Shown here: positions 10,040 to 18,963 of the stretch, one piece after another
Layout of the letters: each line of letters starts with the position of its first letter
Position numbering within the stretch: position 1 is the first letter of the stretch
Assembly (NCBI GenBank): GCA_022414725.1
Contig: CM039464.1
Coordinates: 48,601,598 to 48,665,597 of the forward strand
Direction: 5' to 3'
Length of the DNA stretch: 64,000 nucleotides
DNA from: Microglena sp. YARC
Lineage: Eukaryota > Chlorophyta > Chlorophyceae > Chlamydomonadales > Chlamydomonadaceae
Notes under the pieces: generated by a model
The model's database searches: none
The model's input: only the letters and a program-made list of their open reading frames with translations
What the model was told of the DNA's origin: nothing
Position numbers and translations under genes: made by a program

Positions 10040-10145
10040 CTGCGTCAGTTTCCAGCAGTGGCACCGAAGTCATATTTAATATAGCAAAGCGTGTTTTTAA
10101 GTATGACTTCGGTGCCACTTTTACAATTTCACACTTTCACAATTT
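10040..10145 (-). promoter_or_regulatory. 18-bp inverted repeat with AT-rich loop upstream of the 10035 start
   Basis: AGTGGCACCGAAGTCATA and its exact complement flank a 27-nt loop that reads GCTATATTAAA on the minus strand. The structure ends about 25 bp before ATG 10035. A relative at 12695-12765 keeps the loop, but the stem sequence has changed on both sides in a matching way. It could be a promoter (TATA-like loop), an RNA hairpin or a small foldback element. Confidence 0.75.
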
Positions 10146-12438
10146 CACCCCCTCTATCGCACCTGAGCCACTGGTATAGGTCGACGTGCGTCAAGTGTTG
10201 TCGGGTTGCCTCGCGTGCCACTCGCATGTTCTTGGCGACGAGCGTCCTGACGTCTGTGTCGCCCAGGTGGCGCACTCGACCTGTCATCTGCAACACGCCC
10301 ATCGGGCCCGTGGACCCGGGGCACAGGTATAGGTACATCCTGTCAAAGTGGTCGGTACTGAAATCGATGCCCGCCGATATGGTCGGCGTGTACACGACGA
10401 TCCGTTTGCTGCTCCAGAGTGCGTCTACGTCGATGAGCTTCGCCTTGACTGAGTCGGCTGTCTTGGACGTGTGCAGCAGGCAGAGTCTGGCCGCATCCTT
10501 CGGGTCGTCGAATGTGTCAAGTGCGGCCTTGTGCACCTGCATCGCTCGCTCTTGGCTGAGCGAGACGACGACGACGTTCCTGCCTGCGGTGATGTCGTCT
10601 CGGATCTGCGCGCTCCATGTCGCCTAGTCCTTCGATATGGCGAATGTGCGCGCGTTCTCTGTGCTCCGGTAGTCGTTGACGACGAGCAGGTTGCACAAGC
10701 CGGCCTGCTTGAGGAATGCGTTCGTGACGCTGCCCCATGTCGCGTCCATTGTGACGACGCCGGTGGTCGTCGCGTTGAGCGTGTCCGCAAGACCCCGCAT
10801 CTCAGCCAATGGGGTGACGACGGTTGGCGACATGAAGTGTCTCAGCAGCGACTCCACCTCGTCGAGCACAACGATGTCAAAGCCCGATGTGAGGTATCGC
10901 ATGCACGGGTGCTCTGAGAGCCTGTGTAGGGACTCGATCTGGTAGATGACGCGCGGTGTCTTGTCCCTTTGCCTGAGGTCCTGCGGTGTGACGTCGGCGT
11001 CTAGGTATAATCCCTTGCGCGCCAGTTTTCTCTTGTGCTCTAGCGCGAGCGACTGCCTGTATGTGACGACGAGCACGGTCTTGTCCTCTCCCACGCGTTC
11101 TAGGAGTGCGTCCAGCATGGTTGACTTTCCTGACCCCATCGGGCTGCGCACTGAGAGCGTGTTGACGTCCTTGCGCTCCGTGTCTAACCACACGTCGACC
11201 GCCTGCTGCATCTCTAGGCATGCGTCGATGTCTATGTACCTACTGTTGACGTGCACGGCTCCCGCGTCCCACTCGTCGCCTGCGGGTTCCGCGAGTCTTC
11301 CGATGCACGTGGGCGCGTGGTTGTCGCAGGTGGCGGAGAAGCACTTGACGATGCAGTTTCCTGCTGTGTCTACGAAGCATCTCATGTTCTGCTCTCCGTT
11401 GTGTATGTTTCCTGTGTAGCACGGTTCACTCCTGTCACTGTAGTTGAACTTGACGCCTATGGCTCGGTCGAATGCGTCCTCGGCGTGTCGTCTGTCGTGG
11501 AATGCTGACGGGTGCATGTCGCGTCCGAGTAGGTCGAGCATGCTCACAATTATGTCGGCGCGTCTGACGTGCGGTTCCTTCTCTACGGCCTTTGCGATGA
11601 TGGTTCCCGCCGCTCGGGCGGCGTCTGTGACTGTTTGCGTGCGCGGTCGTGCCGGCCATGCGATCCCGTTCTTCTTGACGTATCTCGGTATGTGCTCTGG
11701 CACCTGTATGACTGCGGCATCCTCTGGCACGTTTGAGATGACTGTCCTGCGTGCTGTGTCTGGGTCATCCTTGTGGTGCTGCTTGAGCGGGACGAGGACC
11801 GAGTCCGCGTCCTTGTTGAACTTGCACGACCCTAGCATGCGCATCTCCCTGTCCCTTGTGTACACGCCTATGTCTACGAGCTTCCCGACTCCGTTTGGGT
11901 CTAGCTGCTGCAGTCTCATGGCGAGGTGTGCTGCGCCTGTGGTGTCTGCCTGGTGGTTGCTGCTGTACACGTGGAGCGGCGTTCCTTCTCTCTTCGTGTC
12001 GATGATGAGGTGCAGGCTGAGCTTCTTGGCGTTTGGGCTGACGAGCCATATGAGGTCGTTGTCGACGTCGATCTGGATTCCGTAGTCGTTGCTGAAGATC
12101 ATCTTGATTGCGTCCTCTGTGTGTGCGACCAGCGCGGCAACGTCTGGGAAGGGCACCTGGTCGTTCGGAAGTGGTGGACCGTCGATGTCAAGGTACGGCT
12201 TGCATGGCTTTCCGAACGATACGATCTCGAACGCGTGTCCCTTGAGTCTTTGCAGCGCCTCGTTTGCGTCTGTCCAGTCCTTGTAGCATCCGAACTGTCT
12301 CCATCCACTGAACGGGTCTTGCAGCTGCATCTGTGCGCGTGCGTGCATGATCGTTGCATCTGCCTGCATGCTCGCCTTTGCGCCTGCGCCCCTGTGCCAG
12401 TTTGCTCCCAGCCCGCTGATGGGTGGGCATGGCGCCAA
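10129..12438 (-). pseudogene. Primase plus SF2 helicase, herpesvirus/NCLDV origin-binding-protein-like, one in-frame amber codon
   Basis: Reading from 12438, the first ~300 residues carry an AEP primase-type region (KPYLDIDGPPLPN as the DhD motif; KKLSLHLIIDTKREG with the conserved His). A Cys/His segment follows (MRCFVDTAGNCIVKCFSATC) resembling the PriCT/UL52 zinc element. Next is an SF2 helicase: Walker A SPMGSGKST (near 11130), motif II VVLDEVES in place of DExH, and motif III VTMDAT. TAG at 10624-10626 is in frame, and the same frame continues to 10129 with the helicase C-terminal motifs TPTISAGIDFS and QMTGRVRH. The whole would be about 770 residues. The fused arrangement matches known NCLDV proteins (for example of mimivirus type) that join AEP primase to an OBP-like helicase. 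Only the single stop breaks it, so decay, error or readthrough are all open. Confidence 0.88.
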
Positions 12439-12599
12439 GTTGGCCTTGGGTTGTTTTTATGCGTCCGTCGGCATCGTTGCAACCTTCTTCAGTCGGATAA
12501 TCCAATTGCGTGGTTTAAATGGAGATTCGTGTGGATAACCCTTTGGTCTGGTACATCTACATTTTGCTTACTCTGATCCTGTTTACACCATAAAACATG
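12439..12599. other. Short intergenic stretch, upstream region of the OBP-like gene
   Basis: Upstream of ATG 12438 on the minus strand. No clear promoter motif is visible. A run of ACAAAATG-like AT-rich sequence lies at 12560-12590. Confidence 0.3.
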
Positions 12600-12680
12600 T
12601 CAGATCCATAGAGGTTCACACGAGTCCGCATTCAATTCAATTCCGTGCTTGACCTCTAAGCAGGTGGAGAAACCCTCCAT
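12600..12680 (-). pseudogene. Truncated paralogous start of the 10035 gene (26 codons)
   Basis: From ATG 12680 the frame reads MEGFSTCLEVKHG, then diverges and stops at 12600-12602. The first 12 residues match MDGFSTCDDVKHV of the gene at 10035, and the hairpin element plus leader upstream match as well. Only the promoter region and first codons were duplicated. Confidence 0.75.
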
Positions 12681-12800
12681 CCACCTGCGTCAGTTTTCAA
12701 GCAGTGGCACCGAAGGGATAATTAATATAGCAAATAGTGTTTTATAAGTATCCCTTCACCCACCACTTTTACAATTTCACAATTCACCCCGTGGGTCAAG
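12681..12800 (-). promoter_or_regulatory. Second copy of the upstream hairpin, with compensatory stem changes
   Basis: Contains the leader CCATCCACCTGCGTCAGTTT and the loop TTAATATAGCAAA shared with 10040-10145. The stem here is GAAGGGATA paired with TATCCCTTC, whereas the first copy has GAAGTCATA paired with TATGACTTC: three positions differ, and all three partners changed to match. Confidence 0.75.
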
Positions 12801-12824
12801 CAAACGTCTGCTTGAGACTACATG

Positions 12825-13140
12825 TGTTCCCCATGCGCCTCTAACCACGCGTGTAAGCAGGTCAGATCCGACATGTATTTTCGCGCGCCTCTAACCACGC
12901 GTGTAAGCAGGTCAGATCCGACACGTGTGTTCCGCGCGCCCTCGAAGCACGCATGTAAGCAGGTCAGATCCGACACGTGCTTCCGCGCGCCCTCGAAAGA
13001 CGAGTGTAAACAAGTCAGATCCGACACGTGTCCCATGCGCCTCGAAAAACCGAGTGTAAACAGGTCAGATCCGACACGTGTGTTCCGCGCGCCCTCGAAA
13101 GACGAGTGTAAACAAGTCAGATCCGACACGTGTTTCCGCA
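12825..13140 (+). repeat. ~57-bp minisatellite with TGTAAAC and ACACGTGT motifs
   Basis: About six copies of a unit holding CGAGTGTAAACAAGTCAG, then ATCCGACACGTGT, then CCGCGCGCCCTCGAAA. Single units recur after nearly every R1 copy (13250-13335, 14530-14600, 14930-14970, 15830-15870, 15985-16020, and inverted at about 59930), so this is the linker between R1 and R2. Translations across it are repeat artefacts. Confidence 0.88.
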
Positions 13141-13340
13141 AGTCAGCAGCTGAATTCCACTGCCCCACTCCGTGGGTCCCGCGATTCCTCTTTCATACTC
13201 CCGACATAGTTCTCAAGCAGAAGTCTGCTTGAGACTACACGTGTTCCCCATGCTCCTCGAACCACGAGTGTAAACAAGTCAGAGACTACACGTGTTCCCC
13301 ATGCGCCTCGAAACACGAGTGTAAACAAGTCAGAGCTTCA
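13135..13340 (+). repeat. R1 palindromic repeat with downstream linker
   Basis: Full-length copy: GTCAGCAGCTGAATTCCACT, hairpin CCCCACTCCGTGGG, TTTCATACTCCCGACATAG, dyad TCAAGCAGAAGTCTGCTTGA, then two linker units with ACACGTGTTCC. Confidence 0.88.
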
Positions 13341-13455
13341 TGACCCCTTTAATCTGAGTGAGTTTTAACTATATGTTACGTAATTGGAAGTTGAAACGCT
13401 ATCTTGCGCTTATTCTGGACAACAAGTGGAAAGCTATACTTTATAAACAATCAAT

Positions 13456-13968
13456 ATGATTGACAAGTCTCTACTACTACCTATCTGCATCGCTACCTTC
13501 GCTTTTATTTACATAGCTCGACTGAAGATTGCGCTTGAGACTGAGCGCGCTCGAAATAATGCAGATGCTGCTCGACTGAAGATTGCGCTTGAGACTGAGC
13601 GCGCTCGAAATAATGCAGATGCTGCTCGACTGAAGATTGATCTTGAGACTGATCACTCTCTAAAGAAGGCAGATGCTGCTCGAGTGAATAGTCTGGAGAT
13701 TCAGCTTGAGACTGAGCGCGCTCGAAATAAGGCAGATGCTGCTCGACTGAAGATTGAGACTGAGCGCGCAGAAGCACTTGAGAAGCAACTGAGGTACGAA
13801 CTGTCAAGCATGACTGCCGAGCAATGGAATTCCCTGAACGATCATGACAGGCGTCTCAATGAGGATCTTTGCAAACAATACGGAATCCCCTTCCCCAACA
13901 TGCAGGAGTCGTCCGACACACACATGGCGACCTCTCTCATCACGGCGGATCCTGTGTCGAGCAGATGA
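13456..13968 (+). CDS. Membrane-anchored coiled-coil protein with 18-residue repeats
   Basis: 170 residues. Residues 6-21 (LLLPICIATFAFIYIA) form one hydrophobic segment, likely a signal anchor. Residues 22-115 are about five copies of an 18-residue unit, ARLKIALETERARNNADA, which continue as a charged coiled coil. The C-terminal ~50 residues (AEQWNSLNDHDRRLNEDLCK) are unique. ATG 13456 has a TATA-like TTTATAAAC about 18 bp upstream. No introns. The unit is a 54-bp DNA repeat, so length can change in steps of 18 residues. An R1 copy lies about 80 bp past the stop. No family is recognised. Confidence 0.75.
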   Translation: MIDKSLLLPICIATFAFIYIARLKIALETERARNNADAARLKIALETERARNNADAARLKIDLETDHSLKKADAARVNSLEIQLETERARNKADAARLKIETERAEALEKQLRYELSSMTAEQWNSLNDHDRRLNEDLCKQYGIPFPNMQESSDTHMATSLITADPVSSR

Positions 13969-14029
13969 TGATCAGCAGCAGCGAGCATCGTGCTGCCAAC
14001 ATCCACTGGACTCCGTAGCTAGACATGTA

Positions 14030-14150
14030 ACCCTGGAGGGACAAGAAGGGATGCGGCAGCTGTATGTCTCTGCCCCGCTCCGCGGGGCCCCACCCTCCCC
14101 CCCCCCTCAAAAACTTCAAGAGAGTGTCAAGCAGACGTCTGCTTGAGGAG
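14030..14150 (+). repeat. R1 copy with a perfect 20-bp palindrome
   Basis: GC hairpin GCCCCGCTCCGCGGGGC at about 14073-14089, then TCAAGCAGACGTCTGCTTGA at about 14127-14146, which is perfectly self-complementary. Other copies have AGAAGTCT or AGAAGCCC at the centre. Confidence 0.9.
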
Positions 14151-14235
14151 AGACCGCCTGACCGCCTTCATCCCAATAGAGGGTGTGTAAGAGCTATAAT
14201 TTTGTTGGGGGGCAATACAAATCGCCGCGTCTAAA

Positions 14236-14472
14236 ATGCATGCTGCTTTTGCTGCTGCTATTGAAGGGGCATCAACAATGGATGATAAAGAGAAGATCAC
14301 ACACCTTGAGGCGCAGCTGCAGGAGTCTAAGAAAAGGTGCGAAGCATTGAGGGAGTTACATGCTAATCTGATATTGTACCGTTCGTTGCTGGTAGAGAGG
14401 GCAATAGCTTCCAATCTGAAACAACCATGTTCTCGATCTGCGCGGTGTTTTTGCGTGCAGTGCGTGATTTGA
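14236..14472 (+). CDS. Short helical/coiled-coil protein, 78 aa
   Basis: ATG 14236 begins MHAAFAAAIEGASTMDDKEK, followed by ITHLEAQLQESKKRCEALRE, a heptad-like stretch, and a Cys-rich end (PCSRSARCFCVQCVI). It is comparable in size and design to the ORFs at 6788 and 59892, without sequence identity. It sits 90 bp after an R1 dyad, and linker units follow it. No family recognised; the coding status is a judgement from the coiled-coil pattern. Confidence 0.45.
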   Translation: MHAAFAAAIEGASTMDDKEKITHLEAQLQESKKRCEALRELHANLILYRSLLVERAIASNLKQPCSRSARCFCVQCVI

Positions 14473-14509
14473 CGCGGATGCTGAAGACACAATGATGCTT
14501 TAATCGACG

Positions 14510-14760
14510 ACAAGTGTTCCGCGTGCGCCTCGAGAAATGAGTGTAAACAACACGAATGTTGCTCCAGTTGCGACACATGTCCCCTGCTATCCTCGAAAAC
14601 CGAGTGTAAACAACACGAATCCCTACAGATTGCAGCCACGCACGCGAGCGAATCGCTCAATGTCGATCACAGCGCAGCGACACATGTGATGCGTCTAACA
14701 AATCAGAATTCGCCCATGCAGATCTAGTCGCCCCATGCATGGGATCAGACATAGGATCAT
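14510..14760 (+). repeat. R1-R2 linker units and a diverged R2 copy
   Basis: CTCGAGAAATGAGTGTAAAC and CTCGAAAACCGAGTGTAAAC linker units, then an R2-like part (TACAGATTGCAGCCACGC ... AATCAGAATTCGCCCATGCA). No gene. Confidence 0.65.
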
Positions 14761-15200
14761 ACAGTGCGTCAGCAGCTCGATCCCTCTGCCCCGCTCCGCG
14801 GGGCCCGCCATCCCCCCCTCAAAACTCAATAGAGTGTCAAGCAGAAGTCTGCTTGAGATCATGTGTTTTAGTTTGAGTACCGGACCACAGTGAATGCGGC
14901 TGCGTAAGACTCAATGCGGCTTCAATCGACGACAAGTGTTTCGTGTGCGCTTCGAAAAACGAGTGTAAACCACGCAAAATACATACAGATTACAGCCATA
15001 CAAACGCGAATCTCTCTCTCTCTCTCTGACACATCGAACTGCGACTCATTCAATGCGCGCTAACAAACCAGAATTCGCCCCCGTACAGAAAGTTTCGGAT
15101 AGATCCGAATTAGATTTGTGTTAGATGTACATCGGATTTGTGTTAGATACGCGCCGGTATCACACCGTGCGCGACACCCGATGCGGTGAGATGAGAAAAA
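14760..15200 (+). repeat. Complete R1-linker-R2 composite repeat
   Basis: R1 (14763-14862: GC hairpin plus TCAAGCAGAAGTCTGCTTGA), a linker with AACGAGTGTAAACCACG at about 14950, a TCTCTC run, and R2 with CAGAAAGTTTCGGATAGATC, then GATTTGTGTTAGAT repeated twice near 15115-15150. Confidence 0.8.
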
Positions 15201-15480
15201 ATAAATTCAGGCCAAAAATTGCGACCAATGTTTAAAAAACATTGGGTTTCCAGATCGACACATAGCACATCAAAAAGAACGCCTGCGATAATCCTGGCAT
15301 CGAGTGAGCGACATCAAAGAACCCTGGCAACCACAACAAGCTACATCGAATGGTCAACAGAACAGCTCATCTAGTTGGGTGGAAGCGACAGAAAGCGAAG
15401 CCTGTGCTTATCCTGGAAGCTAGCGATTGACAGCTAAAGGCTCTGGCAATCTTATGCTACACTCGACTTATGATGGTCTT
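15201..15480. other. No gene seen between repeat copies
   Basis: Contains two similar phrases, CCTGGCATCGAGTGAGCGACAT and CCTGGAAGCTAGCGATTGACA (about 15293 and 15413). AATAAATTCAGGCCAAAA at 15200 recurs at about 16238. No ORF of note. Confidence 0.4.
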
Positions 15481-15539
15481 CAACAATGCGACCCCTTTTA
15501 TATTTTTTTTTTTTTTTATATCTCTTGGACGAGAATCCG

Positions 15540-15690
15540 CATCCGTCGCTTCGCGTGGCGCCCCCCACAAAATCGAGATGGATGTACGAGAAGCCGCCGT
15601 TCCGTCGCTTCGTGTGGCGCCCCCCCAAAATCGAGATGGATGTACGAGAAGCCGCCGTTCCGTCGCTTCGTGTGGCGCCCATTTTTAACA
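15540..15690 (+). repeat. ~58-bp tandem repeat, about 2.5 copies
   Basis: The unit spans CCGTCGCTTCGTGTGGCGCC, CCCCAAAATCGAGATGGATG and TACGAGAAGCCGCCGTT. Open frames across it reflect the repeat. A T15 run precedes it at about 15505. Confidence 0.85.
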
Positions 15691-15694
15691 CCTT

Positions 15695-15985
15695 AATATT
15701 CACGGTGCGAGTCAGCAGCTCAATTCCACTGCCCCACTCCGTGGGTCCCGCGATTCCCCTTTCATAATCCCGACATAGTTGTCAAGCAGAAGTCTGCTTG
15801 AGACGACACGTGTTCCGTGCGCGCCATCGAAACACGAGTGTAAACAAGTCAGATCCGAGACGAGTGTAAACAAATCAGCAGCTCAATTCCCCTGCCCCAC
15901 TCCGTGGGTCCCGCGATTCCTCTTTCATAATCCCGACATAGTTGTCAAGCAGAAGTCTGCTTGAGACGACACGTGTTTGCGTGCG
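15695..15985 (+). repeat. Two R1 copies in tandem
   Basis: Copies at about 15697-15810 and 15876-15972, each with CTCAATTCC(A/C)CTGCCCCAC, CGTGGGTCCCGCGATTCC, CATAATCCCGACATAGTTG and the dyad TCAAGCAGAAGTCTGCTTGA. They are nearly identical, hence recently copied. Confidence 0.92.
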
Positions 15986-15999
15986 CCATCGAAAACACG

Positions 16000-16210
16000 A
16001 GTGTAAACAAGTCAGATCCGTACAGATACATGCGAATCTATCCTTCCAACTGCGACAAACTGCTCGGCGCCGAACGAACCAGACTTCTAGCATGAACAGA
16101 AAGTTTCGGATAAGATCCGACATTAGATTTGTGTTAGACTACCAGCATCAGATCGATGTCAGATCGATATCAGATTGGTGGTAGATACGCGTCGGTATCA
16201 CCCCATGAGT
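16000..16210 (+). repeat. R2 repeat, matched in inverted orientation at 59.8-59.9 kb
   Basis: From ATCCGTACAGATACATGCGA through ACTGCGACAAACTGCTC, ACAGAAAGTTTCGGATAAG and GATTTGTGTTAGACTACC. The reverse complement of about 59766-59940 matches it over ~150 bp with roughly one mismatch in ten by eye. Confidence 0.88.
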
Positions 16211-16249
16211 GGGGACTGGCATGGTGCAATCCGAAAAATATAATTCAGG

Positions 16250-16780
16250 CCAAAATGCTGGGTTGTGTATAGTTTTTTAAACATTGGATAATAAATCAAA
16301 TAGAAATGGATGATTGAATTACATTATCTGTGGGGAGTGAAATGAACCCGTCACCCGTCACCCGTCACCCGTCACCCGTCACTCCGCGGCACCCTATATA
16401 CCCATACAAACCGAACAGTGTGTCAAGCGGAAGCCTGCTTGAGACATGCGGGTCCTGTTGAGATGACGGGTGTTGTTTATCCCCCAACTCATGGGTGCTG
16501 GGTTGCTCAACCCGTCACTCAACCCGTCACCGTTGCCCTCTGAATTGCGGAACAGTACCCCAGCAGAAAGTACAGCAAACCAGATGTGTAGTGACGGGTT
16601 TGCTTGGTTGTGTATAGTTTTTTAAACATTGGATAATAAATCAAATAGAAATGGATGATTGAATTACATTATCTGTGGGGAGTGAAATGAACCTGTCACC
16701 CGTCACCCGTCACTCCGCGGCACCCTATATACCCATTCAAACCGAACAGTGTGTCAAGCGGAAGTCTGCTTGAGAGCCCA
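16250..16780 (+). repeat. R3: duplicated ~180-bp unit ending in an R1-type dyad
   Basis: Copies at about 16262-16450 and 16612-16775 share GTGTATAGTTTTTTAAACAT, TAGAAATGGATGATTGAATT, CACCCGTCAC repeats, CACTCCGCGGCACCCTATAT and TCAAGCGGAAG(C/T)CTGCTTGA. The CACCCGTCAC copy number differs (about 4 versus 2). The stretch between them (16480-16610) has a diverged relative at 19375-19550. Confidence 0.88.
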
Positions 16781-17202
16781 CGCCCGAACACACGAACAAA
16801 AAAGGGAATCCCACTCACTCGCCCGAAAAATATGCTCCTCGTGCGATTCGAACCTGCGCCTCTAACTCCAGCGCCAAGTTATTTGGGGCGGACTTGCAGA
16901 CCTGCGGACCCGGATTCCCTACACTCGACACTCGACGCTCTACGAGACATTCGACTGACTCACTACGACGCCTCTAAGGACAGCAGAAGCCAACATATTC
17001 CTTCTAATGGAAGCTTCGAGAGCAGACCTACTTGGCTTGCGAGTTTCGCACAGTTTGTTCACTCGCGATTCTGAGACCGGAGATCGCGGAAACGCATTCA
17101 ACACGTGAGTTTGCATGTGAGACGCTTCTTGAAGCGTTCAATTCTGACAACCACCAAGCAAGTTATGGGCTCTCAAAGTTGTGACTTCCCTTTGCTGCGC
17201 AG
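16781..17202. other. Transition zone, no firm gene; B-box-like motif
   Basis: From here on GT-AG introns appear. GATTCGAACC at about 16854 is the complement of a tRNA B box, but no acceptor stem can be folded. The open frame 16751-17074 has no recognisable domain. An upstream exon of the next gene could lie here. Confidence 0.4.
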
Positions 17203-18963
17203 ATTCGCATTCGCGAAGAAATCGAGGACCAGAGTGTCGAGGATTATCGTGACGGAACTGAGGTGAGTCCCAGGAAATTGGAGAGCGATCATCTTGAATG
17301 AGGACTGGGGCTCAAGCAGCTGAATGTGGGATGAATGCGTGGTGATGCTGCATGGGCAGCAAGGGCTGCTACCATTGGATTGATTGGTATGGGAGGCTGT
17401 GCGTACCGCTGATTGGGCTGCATGAATGATCCATCTGCTGCTTGACCCATCATGTAAAGCTTCTGCCCCATTCATTCTACTCGTAGACATGCTTTTCTCA
17501 TTCTTATTGCTTTTGGTGCTGACATAGACATGCGGATCGTATGCACCACCCAAATCTGCTTGCTTGTCTAAAACCTCACAGGCTCACGGCTTAGGACCTG
17601 TCAAACACTGCTCATGGCGATGCCGAATAACCACTGTGATAGTGCTATGAACCGCCCAGCCGACAAGAAGCTGCAGTTCCGCCGAATCAAGGATGGCGTA
17701 GACTTGTCTTGCCAACATGTTGGTCTGTATGAAGACGACTTACCAGCCATTTTCATGAAGGTGTGCAGTTCTTGACTGAACTCAATGACTGATTTCACCA
17801 CAAACGCAAACCTTGAACGCAACCTCACTATGCACTATCTTATTGTTGCCCCTGATCAATACTTTCAATCTTTGCATTCCGGCTGAACTTTCCTAATGTA
17901 CCATTCTCACCCTCAATATGAAAGGTGAATGAGCAGGCGAGCAAATTTGCAGAGGACGATTTTCACCTGGACTTGACACTGAACGCCTTGTACGAGCACC
18001 ATCTGAGCGGCATCCTCACCTGGCTAGACGCCTGCCCAAACCTGCACATCAAGTTAGCTGACAACTTCTTCAGCTGGGAGGATCTCAAGAATGTTTTCAA
18101 GAAAGCAGGCACAACCAGGTAGGCAACTCTTGGCTTCTGTGTTTTGACTAGGCGGAAGCAGTTGTGGGCAGGCAGCACACACAAATTGCCACATCTGCAT
18201 CAGCCATTTGCATTCTTCCCGTTAGATGCAAGTGGCTATCCGTTGTAAAACTTACCAGACGTCAGTAGGCACAATTCATCACTGCGTCTATACCTTCAAT
18301 ATTCATGTGCTACATGATGCTAAAGGATGGCCGGGTGTGCATGGCGTCTACAGAGAACCATGCTCTTGTAGATGCTGCATCTATCCTGCGGCAACAGCTT
18401 GTCGTGCAGGAGGCCTTGGCAAGGGCGAGAGGTACCGTCGACAAGCTGGCTACAACTGTGGGGCAGCATCGTGGGTGGATGATGAACGAGGACTTCGGTG
18501 CAGAAGCAGAAGTCAACCATGCAGTCGAGACGCACTACATGAGCCTAGGCGTCGAGTCTGTGGAGGAGCTCCCGATGTTCAAGGCCATAATGGGTCCGGA
18601 TGGCAAGCATGCCTACTCATTTGATGGCGTCTTCGAGGTGATCCGCTCTCAGCAGAAGCTCTTGGTGTTGGTCGAGTGCAAGCACCGCATGAGCAAGGCT
18701 GACGTGAAGGATGCAGTGACGAAGCGTGACAAACTGGGCCAGCTCATGCATGATGGCATCCGCGACAACACCACACGGCCCGGGGGGCGGCACAACTATC
18801 TCATACAGCTGAAGGGGCTGAGCGAGCTCTGCACCCATGATGTGCTCTTGTGCATGGGTGGCCAGAGCTTTGATGAGGATGGTATGGCAGATGCGATCAA
18901 GGAGGGGTGCTTTGGTTGTTCAACCGGACGGGGACCGTTACTCTTGCTACCCTCGCAGCTATA
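17203..18963 (+). CDS. Multi-exon gene encoding a PD-(D/E)XK nuclease-like protein (exon limits partly inferred)
   Basis: Probable exons: 17203-17262 (flanked by CTGCGCAG and GTGAGTCCC), about 17600-17760 (ends ATGAAG before GTGTGCAG), 17925-18118 (after ATATGAAAG; before GTAGGCAAC) and a last exon from about 18300 to the stop at 18961-18963. The 18119-18300 junction is unresolved. The last exon encodes a helical region, then AYSFDGVFEVIRSQQKLLVL followed by VECKHRMSKADV. The Asp...Glu-x-Lys spacing after a beta hairpin is the PD-(D/E)XK nuclease signature. Function could be restriction-like, repair or transposon-derived; I cannot tell which. The earlier exon text (LSGILTWLDACPNLHIKLAD) is not recognised. 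Confidence 0.55.

Noticed and set aside
11444..12085. 213-residue plus-strand ORF and other long frames opposite the OBP-like helicase
   Set aside because: GC-rich shadow frames of a gene with clear helicase and primase motifs on the other strand.
12818..13232. Repeat proteins CKQVRSDT on either strand
   Set aside because: Reading of the 57-bp minisatellite and R1 repeat; these sequences also occur between genes.
16831..16920. tRNA gene on the minus strand (GGTTCGAATC present)
   Set aside because: The T stem has a G-G mismatch, no matching 5' acceptor strand (GCTCCTC) lies upstream, and no A box is seen. A tRNA-derived fragment is possible but unsupported.
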